The notes below the pieces were generated by a model. That model was not told the DNA's origin. It made no database searches and saw nothing but the letters and a program-made list of their open reading frames with translations. DNA of 64,000 nucleotides from an uncultured Clostridia bacterium (lineage in GTDB: Bacteria; Bacillota; Clostridia; Christensenellales; Aristaeellaceae), in assembly GCA_934630705.1 (NCBI GenBank), contig CAKTWP010000005.1, forward strand, positions 100,301 to 164,300, given 5' to 3'. Positions 7,857 to 15,660 of this stretch are shown here, in pieces; within the stretch, counting starts at the first letter, position 1, and the number at the start of each line of letters is the position of its first letter. Both the position numbers and the translations under genes were made by a program.

Positions 7857-10292
7857 TTACAGGATCAGATCCTCCACCACGTCGTCCAGCACGGCCATGA
7901 CGGCGGGCTTGCCCTTATCGGCCAGGGCCAGGCAGGGGAGCTCCTCGGAGGTCATGGGCGTCATCAGGCCGCCGGATTGAAGGACGGTGAAGGCCCGTGG
8001 CGCGGTGATCCGGGCGGCGGCGGCCACATAGGAGCCGGTGGAGCCGGACTTATTGAACACCACGCATTTCACGCCCTTGCCGCCCCGGCCCTGCGCGTCA
8101 AACAGCGCGCCCATGAGCCGCTTGCCGTAGCCCCGCTCCGTGAACAGCAGCACCTGATCCGAGTTGGAAAGGGGCGTGGCCAGCATTACCTGATCGTTTT
8201 CCTCCAGCTTCATGGCCTTCACTCCGGCGCTGACCCGGCCCATTTCCGGCACGGAATCCAGCGCGAAACGAATGCACATGCCGCCCCGGGAAATCAGCAG
8301 CAGATCGCAGCCGTCCTCGGCGGGCGTCACGGAAAGCAGCCGGTCGCCGTCCTTGAGGTTAATGGCGGCGAATTTGGCCCGCTTCACATCGTAATCCGCA
8401 GCGGCGGTGCGCTTGATCTGACCCGAGCGGGTGAAGAACAGCAGATCGTTCATGGCGCTGAGGCTGCCCGGCGTGGCCAGCAGCACGGAGACGCACTGCT
8501 CCCCGTTTTCCAGCCCGGCCAGCACGCTGGACAGCGCGCCGCCCCGTTCCTTGGGCTTGCTGGTTTCCGTCAGCGCGCCCACGGACAGGGGATAGCAGTT
8601 GCCCTTATCGGTAAAGAACAGCAGGGTGTGATCCGTCTGGGTGCGGAAAACCCACCGGGGCATGTCGCTTTCCTGGGTGGGCATATCCATCTTCTCATAG
8701 AACCGGGGAGCCATTCGCCGCAGCTGCCCGCCCCGGGTGAAGAATACCACCGCGTCCTCCGGCGCCGGCGCTTCTTCCACGATGGTCACTGCCTCGTCCG
8801 GGTGTTCCTTGAGAATCTGGGTGCGCCGGTCATCGCCATATTCGGAGGCGATTTCCCGCAGCTCCTTTTTGATCACCGCGAGCAGCTTCTTTTCGCTGCC
8901 CAGAATGCCCTCCAGGGCGGCGATCAGCTTGAGAATTTCAGCATATTCCTTGCGCAGGGCTTCGATTTCCAGGCCGGTGAGGCGCTGGAGACGCAGATCC
9001 AGAATGGCCTGCGCCTGCACATCGGTGAAACCGAAGCGCTCCATCAGCCGCTGCTTGGCTTCCTTGCCGTTTTTGCTGGCGCGGATCAGGGCGATCACTT
9101 CGTCCAGATTGTCCACCGCCACGATCAGGCCTTCCAAGATGTGAGCCCGGGCCTTGGCCTGCTCCAGCTCATACTGGGTGCGCCGGGTGACGACCTCCTT
9201 CTGATGGCGGATGAAATGGCCGATCACCGTTTTCAGGCCCATCAGCACCGGCTTGCCCGCCGCCACGGCCACCATGTTTACCCCGAAGGTGACCTGCAGA
9301 TCGGAATATTTATACAGATATGCCAGTACCTTCTGGGGATTGGCCTCCTTGCGCAGCTCGATCACGGCGCGCAGGCCGGTGCGGTCGGATTCATCGCGGA
9401 TGTCATAAATGCAGCCCAGGGCCGCTTTCTTTTCTTCGCTGAGCTTGAGGATTTTTTCCAGCATGGCCGCCTTGGGCACGCCGTAGGGCACCTCATGGAT
9501 CACCAGCAGGGTGCGCCCGGCGCTGCCCGGCTCCACGGTCACCTTGGCCCGCAGCGTCAGCTTGCCCCGGCCGGTTTCATAGGCCGCGCGAATCTCCGGC
9601 GTATCCAGCAGCACGCCGCCGGTGGGGAAATCCGGGGCGGGCATCACCCGCATCAGCTCGTCCAGCGGCACGTCCTCCCGATCGATTTGCAGGCAAACCG
9701 CCTCGATGACCTCCCGCAGGTTATGAGGCGGGATATTGGTGGCCAGGCCCACGGCGATGCCCGATGCGCCGTTGACCAGCAGGTTCGGAAACCGGGCGGG
9801 CAGCAGATCCGGCTCCTTCAGGGTATCATCGAAATTCAGACGGAAGGGCACGGTGTCCTTTTCAATATCCCGGAGCATCTGCATGGCCAGCGGGGCCATG
9901 CGGGCTTCGGTATAACGCATGGCGGCGGCGCTGTCGCCGTCGATGGAGCCGAAATTGCCGTGGCCGTCCACCATGATGCCCCGCATGGTATAGGGCTGGG
10001 CCAGACGGGTCAGCGCGTCATAGACGCTGGAATCCCCATGGGGATGATATTTACCCAGACAGTCGCCCACGATGCGGGCGCACTTGCGATGGGGCTTATC
10101 CGGGGTGAGCCCCAGCTCGTTCATGGTATAGAGGATACGCCGCTGCACAGGCTTGAGCCCATCCTCCACCCGGGGAATGGCCCGCTCCAGAATCACGTAT
10201 TCGGCGTAGGGCATCATGCTCTGATGCATGACCTCCTCCAGGGGCTTTTGAATAATATCCGGCGTTAACGGGGCGGGGGGCAGCTTGGCCAT
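7857..10292 (-). CDS. parC: Type IIA DNA topoisomerase subunit A (topoisomerase IV-like)
   Basis: This 811-residue DNA-cleaving subunit has G-L-K-P-V-Q-R-R-I-L, a quinolone-region block G-K-Y-H-P-H-G-D-S-S, the catalytic tyrosine Y127 in A-M-R-Y-T-E-A-R, and a C-terminal beta-pinwheel domain. It works with the ATPase subunit encoded 66 bases upstream to decatenate or relax chromosomal DNA. The start M-A-K-L-P-P-A-P follows GGGAGG. The N-terminal block M-P-Y-A-E-Y-V-I-L-E-R-A-I-P-R-V-E-D-G-L resembles the second, topoisomerase IV-like copy of Clostridia more than GyrA. However, residues 734-740 read Q-G-R-G-G-K-G, close to the GyrA box, so a gyrase-like activity is not excluded. Confidence 0.85.
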   Translation of the reverse strand: MAKLPPAPLTPDIIQKPLEEVMHQSMMPYAEYVILERAIPRVEDGLKPVQRRILYTMNELGLTPDKPHRKCARIVGDCLGKYHPHGDSSVYDALTRLAQPYTMRGIMVDGHGNFGSIDGDSAAAMRYTEARMAPLAMQMLRDIEKDTVPFRLNFDDTLKEPDLLPARFPNLLVNGASGIAVGLATNIPPHNLREVIEAVCLQIDREDVPLDELMRVMPAPDFPTGGVLLDTPEIRAAYETGRGKLTLRAKVTVEPGSAGRTLLVIHEVPYGVPKAAMLEKILKLSEEKKAALGCIYDIRDESDRTGLRAVIELRKEANPQKVLAYLYKYSDLQVTFGVNMVAVAAGKPVLMGLKTVIGHFIRHQKEVVTRRTQYELEQAKARAHILEGLIVAVDNLDEVIALIRASKNGKEAKQRLMERFGFTDVQAQAILDLRLQRLTGLEIEALRKEYAEILKLIAALEGILGSEKKLLAVIKKELREIASEYGDDRRTQILKEHPDEAVTIVEEAPAPEDAVVFFTRGGQLRRMAPRFYEKMDMPTQESDMPRWVFRTQTDHTLLFFTDKGNCYPLSVGALTETSKPKERGGALSSVLAGLENGEQCVSVLLATPGSLSAMNDLLFFTRSGQIKRTAAADYDVKRAKFAAINLKDGDRLLSVTPAEDGCDLLLISRGGMCIRFALDSVPEMGRVSAGVKAMKLEENDQVMLATPLSNSDQVLLFTERGYGKRLMGALFDAQGRGGKGVKCVVFNKSGSTGSYVAAAARITAPRAFTVLQSGGLMTPMTSEELPCLALADKGKPAVMAVLDDVVEDLIL

Positions 10293-10358
10293 AAATCATT
10301 CCTCCCAAGAATGCATAAATACAAAGCATCAGCGCGAAGGCAAGCCTGCGGGCACGGT

Positions 10359-12350
10359 TTACCGGCCTGCGGCGGATACGCTGTGGGCATTCGCTTTTTC
10401 CTGCTGCTGATCGAAGTGGTCGGCTTTGTTAAATTCGGCGTGCTCGATGATGTATTCCCGCCGGGGCTCCACCTTGTCGCCCATGAGGATGGTAATCAGG
10501 GATTCGGCCTCCGCCGCGTCCTCGATGGTTACCTGCATCAGCTTACGGTTGGCGGGATCCATGGTGGTTTCCCACAGCTGCTCCGGGTTCATTTCCCCAA
10601 GGCCCTTATAGCGCTGGAGGGTGTAGCCCCGCAGCCCGGTGGTGAGCTTTTTCAGTTCCCGGTCGTCATAGGCGTATTGAATGCCGGAGGAACGCTTCAC
10701 TGCATACAGCGGCGGCATGCCGATATACACATGCCCGTCCGCCACCAGATCCCGCATATAGCGATAGAAGAAGGTGAGCAGGATGGCGCGAATATGGGCG
10801 CCGTCCTGATCGGCGTCGGCCAGAATAATCACCTTGTTGTATTTGAGCGAGGAAAGATCGAAATCCTCGTCGATGCCGGTGCCCAGAGCGGTGATGATGG
10901 AGCGGAATTCTTCATTGGCCAGCACCTGATCCAGCCGCTTCTTTTCGGCGTTGAGAGGCTTGCCCCGCAGGGGAAGAATGGCCTGGAACCGGCGATCCCG
11001 GCCCTGCTTGGCGCTGCCGCCGGCGCTGTCGCCCTCCACGATGAACAGTTCGTTGTCCGCCGCCTTACGGCCCGTGCAGGGAGAAAGCTTGCCCACCAGC
11101 GGCGCGGCTTCCAGCTGATTTTTCGCCCGGGCCACATCCCGGGCCTTGCGGGTGGCTTCCCGCACCCGGGCGCTTTTAACCGCTTTTTCCACGATCTTCT
11201 GGGCCAGCTCCTGATTTTTCAGGTCGTCCAGAAATTCATAGAGCCGCTCGGTAATCACCGCTTCCACGGCGGGGCGCACCTCGGTGTTTCCCAGACGGCC
11301 CTTGGTCTGGCCCTCGAACTGGGGGTTTTTCACCATCGTGGTCAGCACGGCGGTGATTCCCTCCCGGAAATCCTCGCCGGCCAGGTTATTGTCCTTTTCC
11401 TTTAATGCGCCGATTCTCCGGGCGTAATCGTTGAGCACTTTGGTCAGCGCGGCCCGGAAGCCGGTTTCGTGGGTGCCGCCCTCGGCGGTAGGGATGTTGT
11501 TTACATAGGAAAACACGGACTCGGTGAAGCTGTCCGTATACTGGATGGCGGCGGCGCAGAGCACGTCGTCCTTTTTGCCTTCCAGATAGATGGGCGTATC
11601 GTGAAGGGGCGTTTTCCCCTGATTGAGGAATTTCACGTAGTCTACGATGCCGCCCTCAAAGCAGAATTCGCACCGGGCCTTTTCCGGATCGGTGGCCCGT
11701 TCATCCGCGAAGGTGATTTTCAGGCCCTTGTTCAGGTACGCCAGCTCCCGCAGCCGGCGGCGCACGGTATCGCCGTTGAACACGATATCCTCAAACACGG
11801 TGTCGTCGGGCAGGAAACGCACCAGTGTGCCCCGCTTACGGGTGTTGCCCAGCTTTTCCAGGGGCGTGACGGGATGCCCGGCGATCCATTTTTTCTCTTT
11901 CGCGTCATAATAATTTTCAAAGCGCATGGCGTAGTGGGACCAGTTCAGGTAAATATCCACCGTCAGCCATTTGGACAGGGCGTTTACCACGCTGGCGCCC
12001 ACCCCGTGCAGACCGCCGGAATAGGCGTAGTTATCATTGCCAAATTTGCCGCCGGCATGCAGGCGGGTGAAAATTACTTCCACGCCCGGAATGCCCAGCG
12101 TGGGATGCAGATCCACCGGCATGCCCCGGCCATTATCCCATACGGAGGCGGAGCCGTCCTTATACAGCGTCACAGCCACCTCCGTGGCATAGCCGCCCAT
12201 GGCCTCGTCGATGGCGTTATCCACGATCTCCCACAGCAGATGATGCAACCCCCGGGCGCCCGTGGAGCCGATATACATGCCTGGCCGCATGCGTACCGCA
12301 TCCAGCCCCTCCAATACTTTAATACTGCCCGCGTCGTATGTCTGCCCCAT
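10359..12350 (-). CDS. parE: Type IIA DNA topoisomerase subunit B (topoisomerase IV-like)
   Basis: This 663-residue protein has the GHKL ATPase motifs (E-I-V-D-N-A-I-D-E-A, D-N-G-R-G-M-P, G-G-L-H-G-V-G), a transducer domain, and a TOPRIM domain with E-G-D-S-A-G-G-S-A and D-A-D-Q-D-G-A-H. The C-terminal Q-R-Y-K-G-L-G-E-M-N-P-E-Q-L-W is the conserved tail. G-G-K-F-G after H-A points to ParE, since GyrB usually has G-G-K-F-D. It supplies ATP-driven strand passage for the subunit encoded next. The start at 12350 follows GAGGTG, and a consensus promoter lies about 65 bases upstream. The assignment to topoisomerase IV over a second gyrase is likely but not proven. Confidence 0.87.
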   Translation of the reverse strand: MGQTYDAGSIKVLEGLDAVRMRPGMYIGSTGARGLHHLLWEIVDNAIDEAMGGYATEVAVTLYKDGSASVWDNGRGMPVDLHPTLGIPGVEVIFTRLHAGGKFGNDNYAYSGGLHGVGASVVNALSKWLTVDIYLNWSHYAMRFENYYDAKEKKWIAGHPVTPLEKLGNTRKRGTLVRFLPDDTVFEDIVFNGDTVRRRLRELAYLNKGLKITFADERATDPEKARCEFCFEGGIVDYVKFLNQGKTPLHDTPIYLEGKKDDVLCAAAIQYTDSFTESVFSYVNNIPTAEGGTHETGFRAALTKVLNDYARRIGALKEKDNNLAGEDFREGITAVLTTMVKNPQFEGQTKGRLGNTEVRPAVEAVITERLYEFLDDLKNQELAQKIVEKAVKSARVREATRKARDVARAKNQLEAAPLVGKLSPCTGRKAADNELFIVEGDSAGGSAKQGRDRRFQAILPLRGKPLNAEKKRLDQVLANEEFRSIITALGTGIDEDFDLSSLKYNKVIILADADQDGAHIRAILLTFFYRYMRDLVADGHVYIGMPPLYAVKRSSGIQYAYDDRELKKLTTGLRGYTLQRYKGLGEMNPEQLWETTMDPANRKLMQVTIEDAAEAESLITILMGDKVEPRREYIIEHAEFNKADHFDQQQEKANAHSVSAAGR

Positions 12351-12415
12351 GCTCGCACCTCAATCTTGTTTGGTTCGTCCGGCCGGTTGATCCGCGGCCT
12401 GAAACGCTACCTTTT

Positions 12416-12444
12416 ATTATAACACATTTTTCCTTATAATGCAA
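12416..12444 (-). promoter_or_regulatory. Promoter of parE-parC
   Basis: Minus-strand TTGCAT (12444-12439) and a perfect TATAAT (12421-12416) have a 17-base spacer. Confidence 0.8.
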
Positions 12445-12509
12445 AGCAATTCACCTGTGTCCCCGCCGAAAAACGTATGGGATAAAACAGGATGGCAATC
12501 AATCGACAA

Positions 12510-12565
12510 TGCGCCCCAGCATGGGAAAAGAAATGCAGGAGGCTTCCTTTCTCATCTGGGGCGCA
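12510..12565. repeat. Inverted repeat downstream of the riboflavin kinase gene
   Basis: TGCGCCCCAG (12510-12519) and CTGGGGCGCA (12556-12565) form a perfect 10-bp stem that extends imperfectly inward through ATG/CAT and AAAG/CTTT. It lies about 90 bases past the riboflavin kinase stop and lacks a T-run. A weak terminator or processing site is possible. Confidence 0.55.
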
Positions 12566-12651
12566 TAACTGGCAACAGAAATATCGCTTTTACGTTTTTC
12601 CTGGTTGGGCACGGGTGCGGATGCTTGGGCTCCAAAGAAGCTCCTCCCGCA

Positions 12652-13035
12652 TTATATCCGCTGCGTTTCCTCCAACATCGTCCGTGCGGTTTGCGCGTCG
12701 CGCTGGATCTGCGCATGCAGCGCCGCCATGGATTCAAATTTGTGGATGCCGCGGATGTATCCGATCACATCCAGGGTCATCCCATCGCCGTAAATATCGC
12801 CGGAAAAATCCAGAATCAGCGTTTCGATGGTAATCTGCTGACTGCTGTCGGCGGTGGGGCGCGTGCCGATATTGGTTACGCCCGCATACACATGGCCGTC
12901 CAAATGCACGCGCGTGGCATACACCCCGGCCTGGGGCAGCTGCACGTTCGCATTGCAGCAGAGATTGGCCGTTGGAAAACCGGCGGCGGTGCCCTTGCCC
13001 TGGCCGTGCACAATCGTTCCCGTCAGGCAGATCAT
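12652..13035 (-). CDS. Stand-alone riboflavin kinase
   Basis: This 127-residue protein corresponds only to the C-terminal riboflavin kinase domain of the usual two-domain RibF. It shows G-K-G-T-A-A-G-F-P-T-A-N (ATP and flavin loop), G-V-Y-A-T-R-V, A-G-V-T-N-I-G-T-R-P-T and the E-T-L-I-L-D-F strand with its catalytic glutamate. It should phosphorylate imported riboflavin to FMN. No FAD synthetase domain is present, so FAD must be made by another enzyme. It begins 22 bases after the ribU stop and therefore shares the FMN riboswitch, matching uptake with trapping. Confidence 0.88.
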   Translation of the reverse strand: MICLTGTIVHGQGKGTAAGFPTANLCCNANVQLPQAGVYATRVHLDGHVYAGVTNIGTRPTADSSQQITIETLILDFSGDIYGDGMTLDVIGYIRGIHKFESMAALHAQIQRDAQTARTMLEETQRI

Positions 13036-13057
13036 GGAGAAATCCCTCTTTCTTCGC

Positions 13058-13663
13058 TCAGCGTTTTCCCTTCAGAATGGGGGAAAGCGGCTTATAGATG
13101 AAATAGGAAATGGCCACCGAGCACATGCCCTTGATAAACGTGAAGGGCAGATTGAATTTCAAAAGCGCATCCATCAGGCCGCTTACGCTGGGATTGATGG
13201 CGCGATACAGATCCAGAATCACATCCATGGGAACCAGCAGCTTCGCATACAGGGGATAGATAACGAAATAATTAGTGAACACGCTGGCAATCGCCATGCA
13301 GGCCGCGCCGGCCGTTGCGCCCAGCAGCGCCGCCTTGCGGGTCTTATGCTTGCGATAAATCACGCCTGCGCCAAACACAAAGCATACGCCCAGCAGGAAG
13401 TTGGACGCTTCGCCCACGCCGCCGGTGGTGGTGAAGGGGAGATTGACCAGATTTTTAATCAGGCACACCAGCACGCCGTACCACGGCCCCAGCGCGAAGG
13501 ACGCCAGCAGCGCCGGTAACTCGGAAAAGTCCAGCTTGATGAAGCTGGGCATCAGCGGAACGCTGAAGGAAATGAACATCAGCACTGACGCTACCGCGCC
13601 AAGCATGGCCGTTACGGTCAGATTCCGGGTTTTGGAAGCGGTGTTTTTACGGGTTGCAGTCAT
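13058..13663 (-). CDS. ribU: Riboflavin ECF transporter substrate-binding component
   Basis: This roughly 201-residue protein has about five or six membrane helices and the RibU-like pattern of a basic N-terminus (R-K-N-T-A-S-K-T-R) followed by T-A-M-L-G-A-V-A and D-F-S-E-L-P-A-L-L-A-S-F-A-L-G-P. It should capture riboflavin and pair with a shared EcfAA'T energising module that is not in the window. The start at 13663 follows AAGGAGG; the upstream extension to 13696 would overlap that site and the riboswitch expression platform. Control by the FMN riboswitch just upstream fixes the substrate as riboflavin or FMN with good confidence. Confidence 0.92.
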   Translation of the reverse strand: MTATRKNTASKTRNLTVTAMLGAVASVLMFISFSVPLMPSFIKLDFSELPALLASFALGPWYGVLVCLIKNLVNLPFTTTGGVGEASNFLLGVCFVFGAGVIYRKHKTRKAALLGATAGAACMAIASVFTNYFVIYPLYAKLLVPMDVILDLYRAINPSVSGLMDALLKFNLPFTFIKGMCSVAISYFIYKPLSPILKGKR

Positions 13664-13686
13664 GGGAAAAGCCCTCCTTACAAATT

Positions 13687-13717
13687 CGACCCCCAATCTG
13701 CAAAAGATCAGGGGTCG
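13687..13717 (-). promoter_or_regulatory. Expression-platform hairpin of the FMN riboswitch
   Basis: CGACCCC and GGGGTCG (minus strand, 13717-13711 and 13693-13687) form a 7-bp stem between the aptamer and the ribU ribosome site. It has no proper T-run, so control of ribosome access or a weak terminator are both possible. Confidence 0.55.
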
Positions 13718-13721
13718 CGTG

Positions 13722-13838
13722 CTTCTTTCATCCAGACTGTACTGTCGGTTCCGGAATTGAACCGGATCGGCCCTTTCGGGTTCGCGGACTTTACCGCCGG
13801 TCGGGAATTTCGCCAGAGGCGATCACCCTGCCCTGAAG
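13722..13838 (-). ncRNA. FMN riboswitch (RFN element)
   Basis: The minus strand reads the conserved blocks in order: CAGGGCAGGGTGA, AATTCCCGACCGGCGGT, AGTCCGCGA, CCGGTTCAATTCCGGA, ACCGACAGT and AGTCTGGATGAAAGAAG. This is the full RFN consensus with its six-helix junction. FMN binding is known to shut down downstream riboflavin transport and synthesis genes, here ribU and the riboflavin kinase. Confidence 0.96.
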
Positions 13839-13877
13839 ATCTCTCGCGCAAAGAGGTCGTTATTCAAATACGCGCTC

Positions 13878-13906
13878 ATTATAGCGCGGTCCTGTCCATT
13901 TGTAAA
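13878..13906 (-). promoter_or_regulatory. Promoter of the riboswitch-ribU operon
   Basis: Minus-strand TTTACA (13906-13901) and perfect TATAAT (13883-13878) with a 17-base spacer, about 40 bases before the aptamer. Confidence 0.85.
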
Positions 13907-13947
13907 GGGCATTTTTCGCGGGTCTGGCCCATCCGCCCGCGCCGCAA

Positions 13948-15327
13948 TCATTCCGCCGCCGCGCCCTCGGCCAGCATCCGGCGCACAAACCGCTTTTTCA
14001 CCGCCAGATAGCAGATGCAGTGAATCGTGGCCGTGAGGAACCAGGAAATGGGGTAGGACAGATACAACACCGTCAGGGTGTGCTCCAGCGGGAACACCGT
14101 GTAAATCCAGACCATACGGAACACACATACACCCAGAATGGACACCATCATCGGCACGAACGAATTGCCAAAGCCCCGCAGGCCGCCCACAAACACGTTC
14201 ATAATGCCCATCACGAAATACAGCGGCAGCATCACGGACATACGAATCTGGCCCATCTGCACCACGGTTTCCTCCGTATTGTAAATGCGCAGCAGGGGCG
14301 CCTGAAAGAGGTAATACACCCCGCTCATGACGATGCCTACCGCCGAAACCACGCCCAGGCAGCACCACATGATTTTGCTGATCCGATGGGGCTTGCGCGC
14401 GCCCACGTTCTGGCTGATGAAGGTGAGCGCCGCCTGATAGATTGCGTCCATGGAGATGCTGATGAAGCCTTCCAGATTGGAGGATGCGCCGTTGCCCGCC
14501 ATGGCCGCCGAGCCAAAGCCGTTGATGGAGGACTGGATAATCACGTTGGAAATGGAGAAGATGGAGCCCTGAATGCCTGCCGGCAGGCCGATCTTGAGGA
14601 TTTCCAGCAGTTTATCCTTATAAATGCGGATTTCCCGGGGCCGCAGCCGGATGAAACCATTGGAGCGGATCAGGCAGAAAAGCACCAGCACGCAGGAGAC
14701 CACCTGCGACGCGACCGTGGCGATGGCCACGCCCGCCACGCCCATGCCGCAGACGATCACCAGGAACAGGTTCAGCGCCACGTTGATCAGCCCGGAGACG
14801 GTGAGGAAATACAGAGGCCGTTTGGTGTCGCCAATAGCGCGGAGCACGGCCGAGCCGAAATTATACAGCATGTTAAAGGGCGCGCCCAGAAAATAAATCT
14901 TCAGATACAGCGCAGACAGATCCAGCACATCGTCGGGCGAATCCATCAGCACCAGCATGGGCCGGCTGAGGAAAAGCCCCAGCAGGGCCACCGCCAGCCC
15001 ACCGATCAGCGCCACGGCGATGGACGTATGCACAGCGCGGCTGGCGTCCTCCTTCTTTCCTGCGCCATAGCCCTGCGCCACGGCCACGCTGGTGCCCAGC
15101 GACAGGCCGCTGAATACGCTCACAATCAGGTTCACCAGCGAGCCGGTGGAGCTGACCGCCGCCAGCGCCTGGGAGCCGACGAACTGCCCCACCACCACCA
15201 CGTCGGCGGCGTTGTAGAGCAGCTGCAGGATCCCGGTGACCGCCAGCGGCAAAGAAAAACGAAGAATTTTCCCCAGCAGGGGTCCTTCGGTCATGTTCAT
15301 TTCATACTGTCGCGCTGATTTTGCCAT
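13948..15327 (-). CDS. MATE family efflux transporter
   Basis: This 459-residue, 12-helix protein has the two-fold MATE repeat: P-L-L-G-K-I-L-R-F-S-L-P-L-A at the start of the first bundle and K-I-G-L-P-A-G-I-Q-G-S at the start of the second, with A-D-V-V-V-V-G-Q-F-V-G in helix 2. Members export cationic drugs or metabolites using Na+ or H+ gradients. ATG at 15327 is chosen because AGGAGG stands 6 bases upstream; an ATG at 15357 lies inside an upstream inverted repeat. It is a single gene with its own promoter and an operator-like palindrome in its leader. Confidence 0.92.
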   Translation of the reverse strand: MAKSARQYEMNMTEGPLLGKILRFSLPLAVTGILQLLYNAADVVVVGQFVGSQALAAVSSTGSLVNLIVSVFSGLSLGTSVAVAQGYGAGKKEDASRAVHTSIAVALIGGLAVALLGLFLSRPMLVLMDSPDDVLDLSALYLKIYFLGAPFNMLYNFGSAVLRAIGDTKRPLYFLTVSGLINVALNLFLVIVCGMGVAGVAIATVASQVVSCVLVLFCLIRSNGFIRLRPREIRIYKDKLLEILKIGLPAGIQGSIFSISNVIIQSSINGFGSAAMAGNGASSNLEGFISISMDAIYQAALTFISQNVGARKPHRISKIMWCCLGVVSAVGIVMSGVYYLFQAPLLRIYNTEETVVQMGQIRMSVMLPLYFVMGIMNVFVGGLRGFGNSFVPMMVSILGVCVFRMVWIYTVFPLEHTLTVLYLSYPISWFLTATIHCICYLAVKKRFVRRMLAEGAAAE

Positions 15328-15340
15328 CGTCAACCTCCTG

Positions 15341-15357
15341 ATGCGTAAAAAACGCAT
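15341..15357. promoter_or_regulatory. Operator-like palindrome before the MATE gene
   Basis: ATGCGT-AAAAA-ACGCAT is a perfect 6-bp inverted repeat with a 5-base centre, between the -10 box and the ribosome site. A repressor bound here would block the start of transcription. Confidence 0.55.
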
Positions 15358-15365
15358 ACCCGGAT

Positions 15366-15394
15366 AGTTTATCTCCCTGACAGCCGAATGTCAA
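15366..15394 (-). promoter_or_regulatory. Promoter of the MATE transporter gene
   Basis: Minus-strand TTGACA (15394-15389) and TAAACT (15371-15366) with a 17-base spacer. Confidence 0.75.
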
Positions 15395-15460
15395 GCCTGT
15401 GTAAAATTTCTCAGCCTGCTGCCGCGGTTTTCCTTTTTTTGTTGGCAGCCAGGCGAATGT

Positions 15461-15625
15461 ATGCAACGTCTGGAGCGTTTGTCCAAGACGCTGGGCTTGG
15501 GGATGCTTCTGTGCGACGATCTGTATGCGTGTCAGGCTGGCGGCGGATGGGCCGGCGGCAGGCGGCGCAAAAAAAGAAAACCGGCGGCAGGTAAATTGCT
15601 TCTTCTGAACCGGTCTTCTTCCTAA
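15461..15625 (+). other. Possible small ORF (54 codons) or gene remnant
   Basis: This is the only candidate coding stretch in the 333-base gap between the MATE and HD-GYP genes. The frame begins M-Q-R-L-E-R-L-S-K-T-L-G-L-G and continues through C-D-D-L-Y-A-C to a Lys/Arg-rich tail. Its first 25 codons look like real coding sequence (CTG, GAG and AAG use), and the frame is open for 14 codons before the ATG. No good ribosome site is present. I do not recognise a family; it could be a decayed gene end or chance. Confidence 0.25.
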
Positions 15626-15660
15626 TTCTTTGGCAATTTTAATAGGATAAAATCCATGCG

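Larger units (their letters stand above)
12351..12651. other. 301-base region between riboflavin kinase and parE
   Basis: It holds the parE promoter (12416-12444) and a long inverted repeat (12510-12565). An open frame on the plus strand here runs antisense into the riboflavin kinase gene and has no ribosome site, so I do not call a gene. Confidence 0.6.

Noticed and set aside
7977..10268. A 763-codon plus-strand frame over parC
   Set aside because: It is antisense to an unmistakable topoisomerase subunit and has no start signals.
12439..13101. A plus-strand frame reaching across the parE promoter and riboflavin kinase gene
   Set aside because: Its second half is antisense to the kinase, its first half spans a promoter and an inverted repeat, and no ribosome site precedes it.
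13687..13717. A classical intrinsic terminator for the FMN riboswitch
   Set aside because: A 7-bp stem is present but is followed by AATTTG and not a T-run, so I list it only as an expression-platform hairpin.
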